From: Bacteroidales bacterium
Lineage (GTDB): Bacteria > Bacteroidota > Bacteroidia > Bacteroidales > CAIWKO01
Length of the DNA stretch: 41,690 nucleotides
Assembly (NCBI GenBank): GCA_018004645.1
Contig: JAGNBV010000017.1
Location: forward strand, 1-41,690
Reading direction: 5' to 3'
Part shown: positions 1 to 7,683 of the stretch, in pieces
Numbering within the stretch: the first letter of the stretch is position 1
Layout of the letters: each line of letters begins with the position of its first letter
Made by a program: the position numbers and the translations under genes
Notes under the pieces: model-generated
What the model was told of the DNA's origin: nothing
The model's database searches: none
Seen by the model: only the letters and a program-made list of their open reading frames with translations

Positions 1-108
1 GAAAAAATAATGCCGGTTGACCAGCGGGTAACCCGGTTTCTCACGATGCTGTACGAGGGGAAATACATCTCTTTCAGGGAAATTGAAAAAGATTCATCGG
101 GCCAATAA
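1..108 (+). CDS. C-terminal end of an unidentified protein (cut by window edge)
   Basis: Frame 1 is open from the first base to a TAA at 106-108 and encodes 35 residues ending in KDSSGQ. The peptide is mixed charged/hydrophobic with a helix-like RFLTMLYEGKY stretch. It stops 6 bases before the stop codon of the convergent gene at 115, so it looks like a real gene end. The spacing of the hydrophobic residues faintly resembles the winged-helix C-terminus of ScpA (segregation and condensation protein A), but too little is present to name it. Confidence 0.5.
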   Translation, partial: EKIMPVDQRVTRFLTMLYEGKYISFREIEKDSSGQ

Positions 109-114
109 TCACAA

Positions 115-1080
115 TCAGCGCACCACCGACAAGGTTCCTTTGATAATTCCCTTGTTTTGTTTGTTGTCTTTGTAAGACAATATGTAATAATACGTGCCTG
201 CGTCAAGGTTTTGGGCATCCCAGTTGTTCTGATAATTGTTGGTTTCAAAAACCACCTGGCCGTTTCGGTTGGCAATGGTCAGCGTATTGTTGGTATATTT
301 GTCGAGATTCCTGATTTTAAATAAGTCATTATAACCATCGCCATTAGGCGTGATTACATTGGGTATTTCCAGATTATAAGCATAAGGGTCGGTTTCATTT
401 TCAACCATCTCTTCAACAGGTGTCTCAGGAATATCTATGGTTTCCGGTAAGTTTTGCACTACGGTTTCTTTGCCGGATGGCTTATCCTGGGAGGTTACCT
501 TTTCAATATAATTTTGCAGTGACGTATGTGTTTCGGCATTTTCTGCTTTTTGAGATGTGGCCGGCATGCTATTGTCCGGGCCATTATCTGTGGCCGCCTG
601 AACCGCCTGGCCTGCTTCATTTTCGGCACCTGATGACACTACGGTGCGGTTGAAACGATTGTTTCCCGGAATACTTGAATTTGAATGTTCTTCGACCGCT
701 ACTTGGGTGTCTGCAGTATTACCGGGGATACCGGCTTCTGTGGAGATATTGGTTTGCGGTTCTGTGGTGGAGTTTTTTTCGACAGGAACAGTAACGATGC
801 TTTTATAAATTCTGCTGGCGCCATATACAACTCCTACTGCCAGACATGCTGCAGCGGCATACGTAGCCAGCACTTTGATCTGGGCGGCACCGAAGTTTGC
901 GGAGGAATTGAACGAACGGCTGAGTTTTTTAAAAGTTAAAAAATCTATAGCGTCCTTTTTAAATAACTGCAGTTTGAGCGACTGCCATACGCCTGACGAA
1001 ACATCAGGCTGATAATTATCCAGGGCTGTTCTCAGGTAATCATCAAAATTTTTCGGACCGTTATTTAAAAACTCATTCAT
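115..1080 (-). CDS. Membrane-anchored anti-sigma-like protein with gliding-motility (CHU_C / T9SS type B) C-terminal domain
   Basis: The protein has 321 residues. Residues 1-70 lack a signal peptide and carry the FDDYLRTALDNYQPDVSSGVW pattern (acidic, conserved Trp) common at the cytoplasmic N-terminus of Bacteroidota proteins encoded beside ECF sigma factors. One membrane helix lies at about 71-90. A low-complexity Thr/Asn/Glu-rich stretch follows (about 95-235). Residues about 240-321 form a gliding-motility-associated C-terminal domain (VITPNGDGYNDLFKI, a Trp-Asp turn, then GTYYYILSYKD). CHU_C domains normally direct type B T9SS export. The gene starts 14 bases after the sigma factor stop on the same strand, the usual anti-sigma position. 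The anti-sigma role is inferred from position and topology. It is unclear whether the CHU_C domain is exported or works as a periplasmic sensor. Confidence 0.8.
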   Translation of the reverse strand: MNEFLNNGPKNFDDYLRTALDNYQPDVSSGVWQSLKLQLFKKDAIDFLTFKKLSRSFNSSANFGAAQIKVLATYAAAACLAVGVVYGASRIYKSIVTVPVEKNSTTEPQTNISTEAGIPGNTADTQVAVEEHSNSSIPGNNRFNRTVVSSGAENEAGQAVQAATDNGPDNSMPATSQKAENAETHTSLQNYIEKVTSQDKPSGKETVVQNLPETIDIPETPVEEMVENETDPYAYNLEIPNVITPNGDGYNDLFKIRNLDKYTNNTLTIANRNGQVVFETNNYQNNWDAQNLDAGTYYYILSYKDNKQNKGIIKGTLSVVR

Positions 1081-1094
1081 ATTATTTTGTACAC

Positions 1095-1631
1095 TTACTT
1101 ATTCGTTAATTTGTCTTGTATAATTTTCCGAGCTTTCGATAGTTGCGATTTTGAGGTACCTACTGTGATATTCAGCATTTCGGCAATTTCTTTATGTTTA
1201 TACCCTTCCACCACATATAAGTTCAGCACTATTTTATATCCCTGCGGCATTTGTTGCATGGCATTCATAATCTCCTCCACAGAATGATTGTCGGTGATAT
1301 CAAAAGTGTTATCCTCTTCAATCTCAGTTTCGGCAATGTTTTCGATGTCGGCATGGAAATAATGTTTTAGGTTTTTCCGGTAGTTGTTGATGGAAGTGTT
1401 AACCACTATCCTTCGTATCCATTGGTCTATCGATCCATCGCCACGGTACGACTGTATCTGCGACAGCACCGTCATAAAGGCTTCCATCAACACATCTTCT
1501 GCCTCATCTTTACTTTTACAATACCTCAAACAAACGCCCATCATCGCCGCCTTATATTTTTCAAAGAGGAATTTTTGCGCTTTCCTGTTGCCGGCAATGC
1601 ATCCCTCAATGATATTTCTGTCAAGGCTCAT
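1095..1631 (-). CDS. ECF-type RNA polymerase sigma factor (sigma-70 family)
   Basis: At 178 residues this is the usual ECF length. Region 2 spans about 20-90 and includes CKSKDEAEDVLMEAFMTV (core-RNAP binding) and GSIDQWIRRIVVNTSINNYRK (-10 recognition). An acidic linker covers about 95-115. Region 4 (about 120-175) has the helix-turn-helix GYKHKEIAEMLNITVGTSKS. There is no sigma-1.1 or region 3, which fits ECF factors. It is the first gene of a two-gene unit with the CHU_C membrane protein downstream, so it is probably held inactive or activated through that partner. It probably directs part of the cell-envelope or surface regulon, but its target promoters cannot be read here. Confidence 0.93.
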   Translation of the reverse strand: MSLDRNIIEGCIAGNRKAQKFLFEKYKAAMMGVCLRYCKSKDEAEDVLMEAFMTVLSQIQSYRGDGSIDQWIRRIVVNTSINNYRKNLKHYFHADIENIAETEIEEDNTFDITDNHSVEEIMNAMQQMPQGYKIVLNLYVVEGYKHKEIAEMLNITVGTSKSQLSKARKIIQDKLTNK

Positions 1632-1730
1632 CTACGATTGTTTTAGACAATAAAAATATTAAAAAGGTTGTTTGGCCTTTATTTTTTTGTGAAAAAAACC
1701 TTATTAAAATAAAAGTTCTGTATTAATTGT

Positions 1731-1738
1731 TATATTTG
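1731..1738 (+). promoter_or_regulatory. Probable -7 element upstream of pepD
   Basis: TATATTTG matches the Bacteroidota -7 consensus TAnnTTTG and lies 38 bases before the pepD start codon. No TTG is present at the canonical 19-base spacing, so only half of the promoter is supported. Confidence 0.35.
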
Positions 1739-1776
1739 TTGTTCTGCAAAATTAGTTACTAACTTTTAAAAATTAT

Positions 1777-3252
1777 ATGAATATGGGAAATGTACTAAGT
1801 AATTTGAAACCGACTGCATTATGGAAAAATTTTGAGGACATCTGCAGCATTCCTCACCCTTCAACACATGAAGAAAAACTAAGAGAACACGTTCTGGCCT
1901 GGGCAAAAACTCACCAACTCGAATGTTCAGTAGACGATACGGGAAATGTTATTGTTAGCAAACCCGCCACCTCCGGCATGGAAAACCGCAAAGGAATTAT
2001 CCTGCAGGCGCATCTTGATATGGTTCCCCAGGCCAATTCAGATATTCAGCACGATTTTACTACCGATCCGATAAAACCACGCATTGATGGCGACTGGGTA
2101 ACGGCAACAGGAACTACCCTCGGCGCCGACAACGGCATAGGCATGGCTGCCGCTATGGCAGTGCTTGAAGCTACCGATCTGCAGCACGGCCCCCTCGAAA
2201 TGCTGCTTACTGTTGATGAAGAAACCGGCATGACCGGCGCCTTCGGCCTCAAGGAAGGCCTGCTGAAAGGCGATATTCTGCTGAACCTTGATACGGAAGA
2301 AGAAGGCGATCTCTGCGTGGGTTGTGCCGGCGGTACCAACGCAAACATGAAATTTTACTACGACGAAAAACCGGTGGCCGGAAATGTGGAAGCCTTGAAA
2401 ATATCTGTTAAAGGACTCAAAGGAGGACACTCCGGTGTGGATATCCACCTCGAAAGGGCTAACTCCAACAAACTGCTCAACCGTATCTTATGGTATGCTT
2501 ATAATAACCTGGGAATGCGGCTTTCCAGCATCGACGGCGGAAGCCTGCGCAATGCCATCCCGCGTGAATCTTTTGCCGTGGTTACCCTGCCAAAAGAAAA
2601 CGTGGATAAATTCAAACAGTTTATTAAAGAGTTTACTGAAATAGTAATCAACGAATATAAAAATGTGGAAGACAATATCACGATTCTGGCAGAATCTGTG
2701 GAATTGCCCAAAACCATTATCGACAATGTAACAACCAACAACCTGCTGGATGCCATTTATGGCACACCAAACGGCGTAATCAGAATGAGCCAGGATATGA
2801 AAGGCCTGGTGGAAACCTCTACCAACCTGGCTATTGTGAAATCAAAAGACGGCGTTATTGACGTGATGGCCCTGCTTCGCAGCTCTGTTGACACAGCCAA
2901 GGACGATCTCGAAAATATGTTTGCCAGCATTTATTCTTTGGCCTGTGCCGAAAGCATTTTTGATGGCCAATATCCCGGGTGGAAACCCAATATGGACTCT
3001 CCGATTTTAAAAGAAATGCTGCTGGCTTACGAAAAACAATTTGGCACAAAACCTCATGTCAGCGCCATACACGCAGGACTCGAATGCGGCCTGCTGGGCG
3101 GTGTTTATAAAAATTGGGATATGATATCTTTTGGCCCCACCATCAACTTCCCGCATTCACCGGCCGAAAAAGTCAATATTCCTTCCGTGGAAAAATTCTG
3201 GGCTTTCCTTACCGAAACCTTGAAAAATGCCCCGGTAAAAGAAAACGCATAA
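1777..3252 (+). CDS. pepD: Aminoacyl-histidine dipeptidase (peptidase M20C, PepD)
   Basis: This 491-residue cytosolic zinc dipeptidase should cleave Xaa-His (carnosine-like) and related dipeptides. Family motifs are in order: the metal-binding QAHLDMV (His79, Asp81), TLGADNGIG (bridging Asp118), VDEETGMTGA (catalytic and metal-ligand glutamates near 148-149), NLDTEEEG (Asp172), GLKGGHSG in the lid/dimerisation domain, and the C-terminal GLECGLLGG and FGPTINFPHSP. Length is typical for PepD (about 485-490). ATG codons at 1777 and 1783 are both possible starts; MGNVLSNLKP from 1783 is the more usual family N-terminus. The gene stands alone, ended by a strong terminator. Confidence 0.96.
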   Translation: MNMGNVLSNLKPTALWKNFEDICSIPHPSTHEEKLREHVLAWAKTHQLECSVDDTGNVIVSKPATSGMENRKGIILQAHLDMVPQANSDIQHDFTTDPIKPRIDGDWVTATGTTLGADNGIGMAAAMAVLEATDLQHGPLEMLLTVDEETGMTGAFGLKEGLLKGDILLNLDTEEEGDLCVGCAGGTNANMKFYYDEKPVAGNVEALKISVKGLKGGHSGVDIHLERANSNKLLNRILWYAYNNLGMRLSSIDGGSLRNAIPRESFAVVTLPKENVDKFKQFIKEFTEIVINEYKNVEDNITILAESVELPKTIIDNVTTNNLLDAIYGTPNGVIRMSQDMKGLVETSTNLAIVKSKDGVIDVMALLRSSVDTAKDDLENMFASIYSLACAESIFDGQYPGWKPNMDSPILKEMLLAYEKQFGTKPHVSAIHAGLECGLLGGVYKNWDMISFGPTINFPHSPAEKVNIPSVEKFWAFLTETLKNAPVKENA

Positions 3253-3264
3253 CTCTGACAAGAG

Positions 3265-3300
3265 AAAAAAAAGACTGCTGAAAAAGCAGTCTTTTTTTTT
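3265..3300 (+). terminator. Bidirectional intrinsic terminator after pepD
   Basis: GACTGCT (3273-3279) pairs with AGCAGTC (3285-3291) around a five-base loop. The stem is flanked by an A-run on the left and nine T on the right, so it can end transcription on either strand. It lies 12 bases past the pepD stop and abuts the stop codon of the 44-residue lipoprotein gene converging from the right. Confidence 0.9.
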
Positions 3301-3433
3301 AATGGGCTAATCCGCGCTTTACATCATCGTTGTGGTACTTCATACCACCACAATTTTTCTTTGTTTCGCATGAAACACATAGCGCAACTATTACCAGCAA
3401 TAACAAAAATATTTTGATAATCTTTAATATCAT
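3299..3433 (-). CDS. Small lipoprotein, 44 residues
   Basis: This ORF is below the usual size cutoffs. It starts at ATG (complement of 3431-3433) and ends at TAA (complement of 3299-3301). It encodes a Lys-containing n-region, a 15-residue hydrophobic core and a lipobox LCVSC with the lipidation Cys at residue 22. A short mature tail of 23 residues follows, with a second Cys in KKNCGGMKYH and a charged end. That is the classic layout of a very small lipoprotein. The stop codon touches the pepD terminator, which would also terminate this gene. Small Bacteroidota lipoproteins of this plan are common but have no assigned role. I infer a real gene from the signal peptide and the terminator fit. 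Confidence 0.75.
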   Translation of the reverse strand: MILKIIKIFLLLLVIVALCVSCETKKNCGGMKYHNDDVKRGLAH

Positions 3434-3515
3434 AACAAGTGTTTACAAAATAAGGACGTAAAAATAACTCTTTTAGTTTGTTGCGTGTGAAGAAATTGTC
3501 AGTTGTTCGTAAAAA

Positions 3516-6350
3516 TTATTCTGTAACACACATTTTCTTTTTCAGGCAAAACCCATCACCTGTAAGAGTATAAACATAAATTCCAGGTGAAATATTGTTT
3601 CCGGTGGTAAAAGTATGAAAGCCTTTGTCAAGAGTGCCGGAAAAAATTATTCCCGAAGTACTCCCGGAAACATTACAATACGACAATTCCACAAAAGTTT
3701 TTTTCATTACAAGAACCCCGATACTTGTGTTTTCTTTAAACGGGTTGGGTTGGTTTTGCAATAATACTACATCGGCGGTTGATGGCTCATTGGAAACTAT
3801 CCCTGTGTGGAAATAAGCCTGATGTGCCGCCGTGGCGCTGCTTTGGATGTCGCCCAGGTGATCGCCGGCGATTAATGCAAATACAATTACGGTCGAGTCG
3901 TTGGCAGCCAAGGTATGCGGCCCGGAGCTAAGCATTTGCGAGACATCATTTCCATACCCCGAAATGCCAGCCGAATTTCTGTTGGTTTTCAATGCAACAT
4001 ATTTTTCGCTGCTTGTAAAGCCGTCAGAAATATTTATACTGCCATTTTCACCGGTATTGTCAAATGCATAATGTGTAGCTGTTCCTGACGAAATCAGGCT
4101 TATGCCGGCATATTGGCTGCCTGAGATTGAGTAACTATAGCCGGTTTTTGTTTCGGCATCATAATCGGCGCGGTTCGTGCTGCTGCCATCAATGTCCCAG
4201 TCGGCATACAGCCCGGCATAAAGGCCCGAAAGGGCATAGGCATTTTTGTTTTTCAAGGTGTATTCCAGCAGGATAAACTTGTCGTTAGGCGGTTCTTTCC
4301 AGGCAAAGACACGCTGGGTAACCTCAACATTTATCTTTGATGTTCCTGCCAGTGAATCATTAAAAATTCCCTTGCCTTCAAAATCTGCCTGCTCCGGTGG
4401 AAATACCCTGGCCATAGATGTTTTTACGGTAAAGTCGTGGTCATATAAGCCCGGATCACCATATAACACATCGCAAACCTGTGTTCCCGAACGGCCAACA
4501 ATAAAACCTCCTGCAGCCAGCATGGTTTCGCCGTTATTATATCTGAAGCCCAGGCCCTGCAAGCTATTCCCGTCTACGTAACCGAGCGCCCCGTCGCTGG
4601 TGAGGGTGGTGGCAATTTTATTGGTGTCGATATCAATATAATCCTTGTTGGCATAGATGTAGTAATATTGAACGGCCCTGTAGTTATTATCCGTAATCGT
4701 AAACTTACATACCAGATTTTCGTTTGGTGTTATTCCGGGTTTTATGAGCAGGCTGAACGGATCAGAACTATTGTTGATGGTGCCTGAGGTGGGCAGGTTT
4801 CCGGCAACAAATACCGAATCAAGCAGGGTAACATGGGAAGAAGCGCAGGTAAGGCTTATCGTAAGATTGGCGGTGGAAGGCGCCAGGTAATTGATGAAGT
4901 TGCTTGTGATGTAAACAGTATCGCCCGGGTCGGCAAGGGCCTGATGATGCGAGTTTTCAAAATTGATATTAAACATCTGTACAGAAGGTAGCACCGAATC
5001 GTTTAGTGCCCTGAAAATATTAAGCCTGCCTGCCCCCAGCATATCGCGATAGGCCAGGTTAGCCGGCAGGGTGTCTATGACATCGGCTGTTACTTTTAGT
5101 TTTTCAGCAATCTGCAATGCCGAAAGGGAAGGATACTTGCACCTCAGCAAGGCTGCACAGCCCGAAACAATGGGTGCCGAAAAAGAGGTGCCTCCTGAGC
5201 TGCCGTAAATTCCTCCCATGCCTGTTGACCACACATTGTCGCCCGGGGCTATGATATCAATAAAATGGCCATAGTTCGAAAAATTGGCCTTATGGTCGTT
5301 GATGTCGCTGGCCGCAACACTCAGTACATAATTATAGGAAGCAGGGAAAAACACAGCCGTGTTGTTGTCGTTGCCGGCGGCGGCCACAACCAGCGCACCC
5401 CGGTTGATAGTGGCATAGTCAATAACATCTTGCCCGTATTGCCCGGTATAAAAAGTGCTGCCCCACGAGCAGTTTATAATGCTGCAGCCGTGTTCTGCCG
5501 CATACACGATGCTCTCGTACGTCATGGTGCCTAAGTTATTGGCGTTACACACCTTTATTGGCAGAAATCTGCATTGGAATCCCGTTCCTGCAATGCCGGC
5601 GCCGTTGTCGGTGGTGGCCGAAGCAAGGCCGGCGGTAAACGTACCGTGCGAGATGGTGCCCATGGGGTTGTTGTCGTTTTCGCCCATATCCCAGCCGCGG
5701 TAATTGTCGGTATAGCCGTCGTTGTCATTATCTATCCCGTCAATGGGATCGTGGTAGTTGTATTTAATGTTGCCAATTAAGTCGGGATGCGTAATGTCAA
5801 CACCCCAATCAAGGATACCGATAACCATATTGCTGTCGCCTTTTACCATATCCCATGCTCCGAAAGCACCTATGAGGCCCAGGTGGTATTGGTTGGCGAT
5901 GAGCGGATCGTCGGGTACATAGTCCAGCGGCTTCATGATGTAATGTGGTTGGGCATATTCTATCATGCCGGTGGCCATAAGGCGGTTGATGGCCTGCTCG
6001 ATGTTTTCGGAAGCAAGGTATGTTATCTCATAAATCCGCGACAAGTCGGCATATTGCTGTCCCTGCAGATTGGTTTTTTGTGCCGGTGGCCGGATAGCCG
6101 GAAATTTTTTTTCAAGACTGTTCACGCCCAGCTGTTGAAAAACCGCATTGATAACAGGCAAATCAAGGTGTTTGCTTTTGCAAAAAGAAGCATACTCCGG
6201 TTTTATTTTCAGGATGATAGTGTTCTTTATATAATCATGAGAGGTGCTCCCTGCCGGCAGACAAAACCGCCGCACCGGCTGGCCGTAGCTACTGGAAAAA
6301 CACAACAACAGCACTATTGAAATAACTGTTTTCCGAATTATCTTTGGCAT
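3516..6350 (-). CDS. Secreted subtilisin-family (S8) serine protease with T9SS sorting domain
   Basis: I place the start at the ATG at 6350, giving 944 residues; a longer reading to 6464 would overlap the next gene and bury the signal peptide. Residues 1-24 form a signal peptide ending SSSYGQ. A propeptide-like region spans about 25-145. The peptidase S8 domain covers about 150-450 with the triad Asp181 (GILDWGVD), His235 (SHGTFTAG) and Ser389 (GGTSFSAP), plus oxyanion Asn327 (AAGNDN). A calcium-binding-like IDGIDNDNDGYTDN segment lies between Asp and His. Large beta-rich regions follow, and the last ~80 residues (QPNPFKENTSI through GIYVYTL) are a T9SS type A sorting domain. It is predicted to be exported and anchored or released at the cell surface to degrade proteins. 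Confidence 0.95.
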   Translation of the reverse strand: MPKIIRKTVISIVLLLCFSSSYGQPVRRFCLPAGSTSHDYIKNTIILKIKPEYASFCKSKHLDLPVINAVFQQLGVNSLEKKFPAIRPPAQKTNLQGQQYADLSRIYEITYLASENIEQAINRLMATGMIEYAQPHYIMKPLDYVPDDPLIANQYHLGLIGAFGAWDMVKGDSNMVIGILDWGVDITHPDLIGNIKYNYHDPIDGIDNDNDGYTDNYRGWDMGENDNNPMGTISHGTFTAGLASATTDNGAGIAGTGFQCRFLPIKVCNANNLGTMTYESIVYAAEHGCSIINCSWGSTFYTGQYGQDVIDYATINRGALVVAAAGNDNNTAVFFPASYNYVLSVAASDINDHKANFSNYGHFIDIIAPGDNVWSTGMGGIYGSSGGTSFSAPIVSGCAALLRCKYPSLSALQIAEKLKVTADVIDTLPANLAYRDMLGAGRLNIFRALNDSVLPSVQMFNINFENSHHQALADPGDTVYITSNFINYLAPSTANLTISLTCASSHVTLLDSVFVAGNLPTSGTINNSSDPFSLLIKPGITPNENLVCKFTITDNNYRAVQYYYIYANKDYIDIDTNKIATTLTSDGALGYVDGNSLQGLGFRYNNGETMLAAGGFIVGRSGTQVCDVLYGDPGLYDHDFTVKTSMARVFPPEQADFEGKGIFNDSLAGTSKINVEVTQRVFAWKEPPNDKFILLEYTLKNKNAYALSGLYAGLYADWDIDGSSTNRADYDAETKTGYSYSISGSQYAGISLISSGTATHYAFDNTGENGSINISDGFTSSEKYVALKTNRNSAGISGYGNDVSQMLSSGPHTLAANDSTVIVFALIAGDHLGDIQSSATAAHQAYFHTGIVSNEPSTADVVLLQNQPNPFKENTSIGVLVMKKTFVELSYCNVSGSTSGIIFSGTLDKGFHTFTTGNNISPGIYVYTLTGDGFCLKKKMCVTE

Positions 6351-6402
6351 GTGTTTAAAAAATTTTTGTATAAAATTACGGTAAAAATTAATTGACAGCA
6401 AA

Positions 6403-6849
6403 TTATAAGGCCGGATATTCGGGAATATCGTCCTGAAAAGCATAAGTTTTTTTATCCGGATCAATAATACAGAAAAAATGGTTCAGGCCGTTGGATACAA
6501 TCAGATACTTTAGACGGAGGGCGATGTTGTACCGGGCAATCTGGTCAAAAACCTTTTGATTGACGGCTATTTCGGGCGCTTTAAATTCCAGTAACATCAG
6601 TGGCTTTCCCTTGTTGTCATATACTACGGCATCGCAGCGTTTTTGAGTTTTATAAACTTTCAGTGTCTGTTCCAGCAAAATCATCGACGGCGGGTATTTT
6701 TTTTCTTCGGTCAGGAACCTTAAAAAATTTTGTCTTACCCATTCTTCGGGTGTAAGGGCCACATATTTTTTGCGGATAAAATCAAAAATTTTCGGGGAAG
6801 CTCCTGGTGTTATCGAAAACTCGTAAGAGGGAAGATTAAGCGGAAGCAT
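6403..6849 (-). CDS. HsdR N-terminal-like (PD-(D/E)XK fold) protein
   Basis: The protein has 148 residues and matches the small 'type I restriction enzyme R protein N-terminus' family (HSDR_N_2). A nuclease-like core is visible: Asp73 in KRCDAVVYD and Glu88-x-Lys90 in LLEFKAP, the spacing of a PD-(D/E)XK site. An N-terminal helical part includes TPEEWVRQNFLRFL. No helicase or specificity subunit is nearby, so it is not part of a restriction system here. In Bacteroidota this small gene is often found next to holA/AMP nucleosidase, as it is here, divergently transcribed. That suggests a housekeeping DNA role, which is inference. The start ATG is 49 bases from the divergent AMP nucleosidase start. 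Confidence 0.85.
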   Translation of the reverse strand: MLPLNLPSYEFSITPGASPKIFDFIRKKYVALTPEEWVRQNFLRFLTEEKKYPPSMILLEQTLKVYKTQKRCDAVVYDNKGKPLMLLEFKAPEIAVNQKVFDQIARYNIALRLKYLIVSNGLNHFFCIIDPDKKTYAFQDDIPEYPAL

Positions 6850-6861
6850 AAATTATTTTTG

Positions 6862-6869
6862 TATTTTTG
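6862..6869 (+). promoter_or_regulatory. Possible -7 element for the AMP nucleosidase-holA unit
   Basis: TATTTTTG matches TAnnTTTG and lies 29 bases before the ATG at 6899, inside the 49-base divergent intergenic space. No TTG occurs at the expected -33 spacing, which would fall inside the divergent gene. Confidence 0.35.
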
Positions 6870-6898
6870 CCTTAAAGTTACTCATAAAATATTTGCTG

Positions 6899-7678
6899 AT
6901 GAAAACAAAAAACGAAATAGTACAAGACTGGCTACCGCGTTATACCGGGACAGAGATGGATGCTTTTGGGAAATATATATTGCTCACCAATTTCAATCAT
7001 TACCTCGAACTTTTTGCTGAAAAATTTAATGTTCCCATCAATGGCGAAAACAAAGCTATGCCCAGCGCTACTGCTAATGATATTACCATCGTGAACTTTG
7101 GTATGGGTAGCGCCAATGCTGCGACCATCATGGATTTACTGAGTGCCGTAGAACCCAAGGCGGCACTGTTTCTGGGCAAGTGCGGCGGCCTGAAAAAGAA
7201 AAACAAACTCGGCGACCTGATTCTTCCTATTGCCGCTATCAGGGGTGAAGGTACCTCCAACGACTATTTTCCCCCGGAAGTACCGGCCCTGCCGGCTTTT
7301 AATCTGCAAAAAGCCGTTTCAACCTCCATCCGCGAGTTGGGGCACGACTACTGGACAGGGACGGTTTATACGACCAACCGGCGCGTTTGGGAACATGATG
7401 ACGAGTTTAAAAAATACCTGCGTAAAATTCGTGCGATGGCCATTGATATGGAAACAGCTACCTTGTTTACAGTGGGTTTTGCAAATAAAATTCCTATGGG
7501 CGCCCTGTTGTTGGTTTCCGACCAGCCTATGATTTCATCGGGTATCAAAACCCAGAAAAGCGACAAAAAAGTTACGGAAATGTATGCCGAAAACCACCTG
7601 AAAATCGGCGTGGAGTCACTCAACCAGCTCATTAACAACGGACTTACCGTGAAACATCTTTATTTCGATTATAAATAA
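6899..7678 (+). CDS. amn: AMP nucleosidase
   Basis: The 259-residue protein is predicted to hydrolyse AMP to adenine and ribose 5-phosphate in the cytosol. It belongs to the nucleoside phosphorylase (PNP/UDP) superfamily: FGMGSANAATIMDLL, FLGKCGGLKKK (phosphate/ribose-binding loop), GEGTSNDYFP and AIDMETATLF (base-binding Glu region) are present, with LLVSDQPM near the end. This is the short Bacteroidota form lacking the long N-terminal domain of the E. coli enzyme. The open frame extends upstream to a TTG at 6893, but the ATG at 6899 gives MKTKNEIVQDWLPRYTG, the expected family N-terminus. The stop is 5 bases before holA, so the two are probably cotranscribed. Confidence 0.93.
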   Translation: MKTKNEIVQDWLPRYTGTEMDAFGKYILLTNFNHYLELFAEKFNVPINGENKAMPSATANDITIVNFGMGSANAATIMDLLSAVEPKAALFLGKCGGLKKKNKLGDLILPIAAIRGEGTSNDYFPPEVPALPAFNLQKAVSTSIRELGHDYWTGTVYTTNRRVWEHDDEFKKYLRKIRAMAIDMETATLFTVGFANKIPMGALLLVSDQPMISSGIKTQKSDKKVTEMYAENHLKIGVESLNQLINNGLTVKHLYFDYK

Positions 7679-7683
7679 GCTCC

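Noticed and set aside
6403..6849. Restriction-modification system suggested by the HsdR_N domain
   Set aside because: No methyltransferase, specificity or helicase gene nearby; the protein is a short stand-alone family member.
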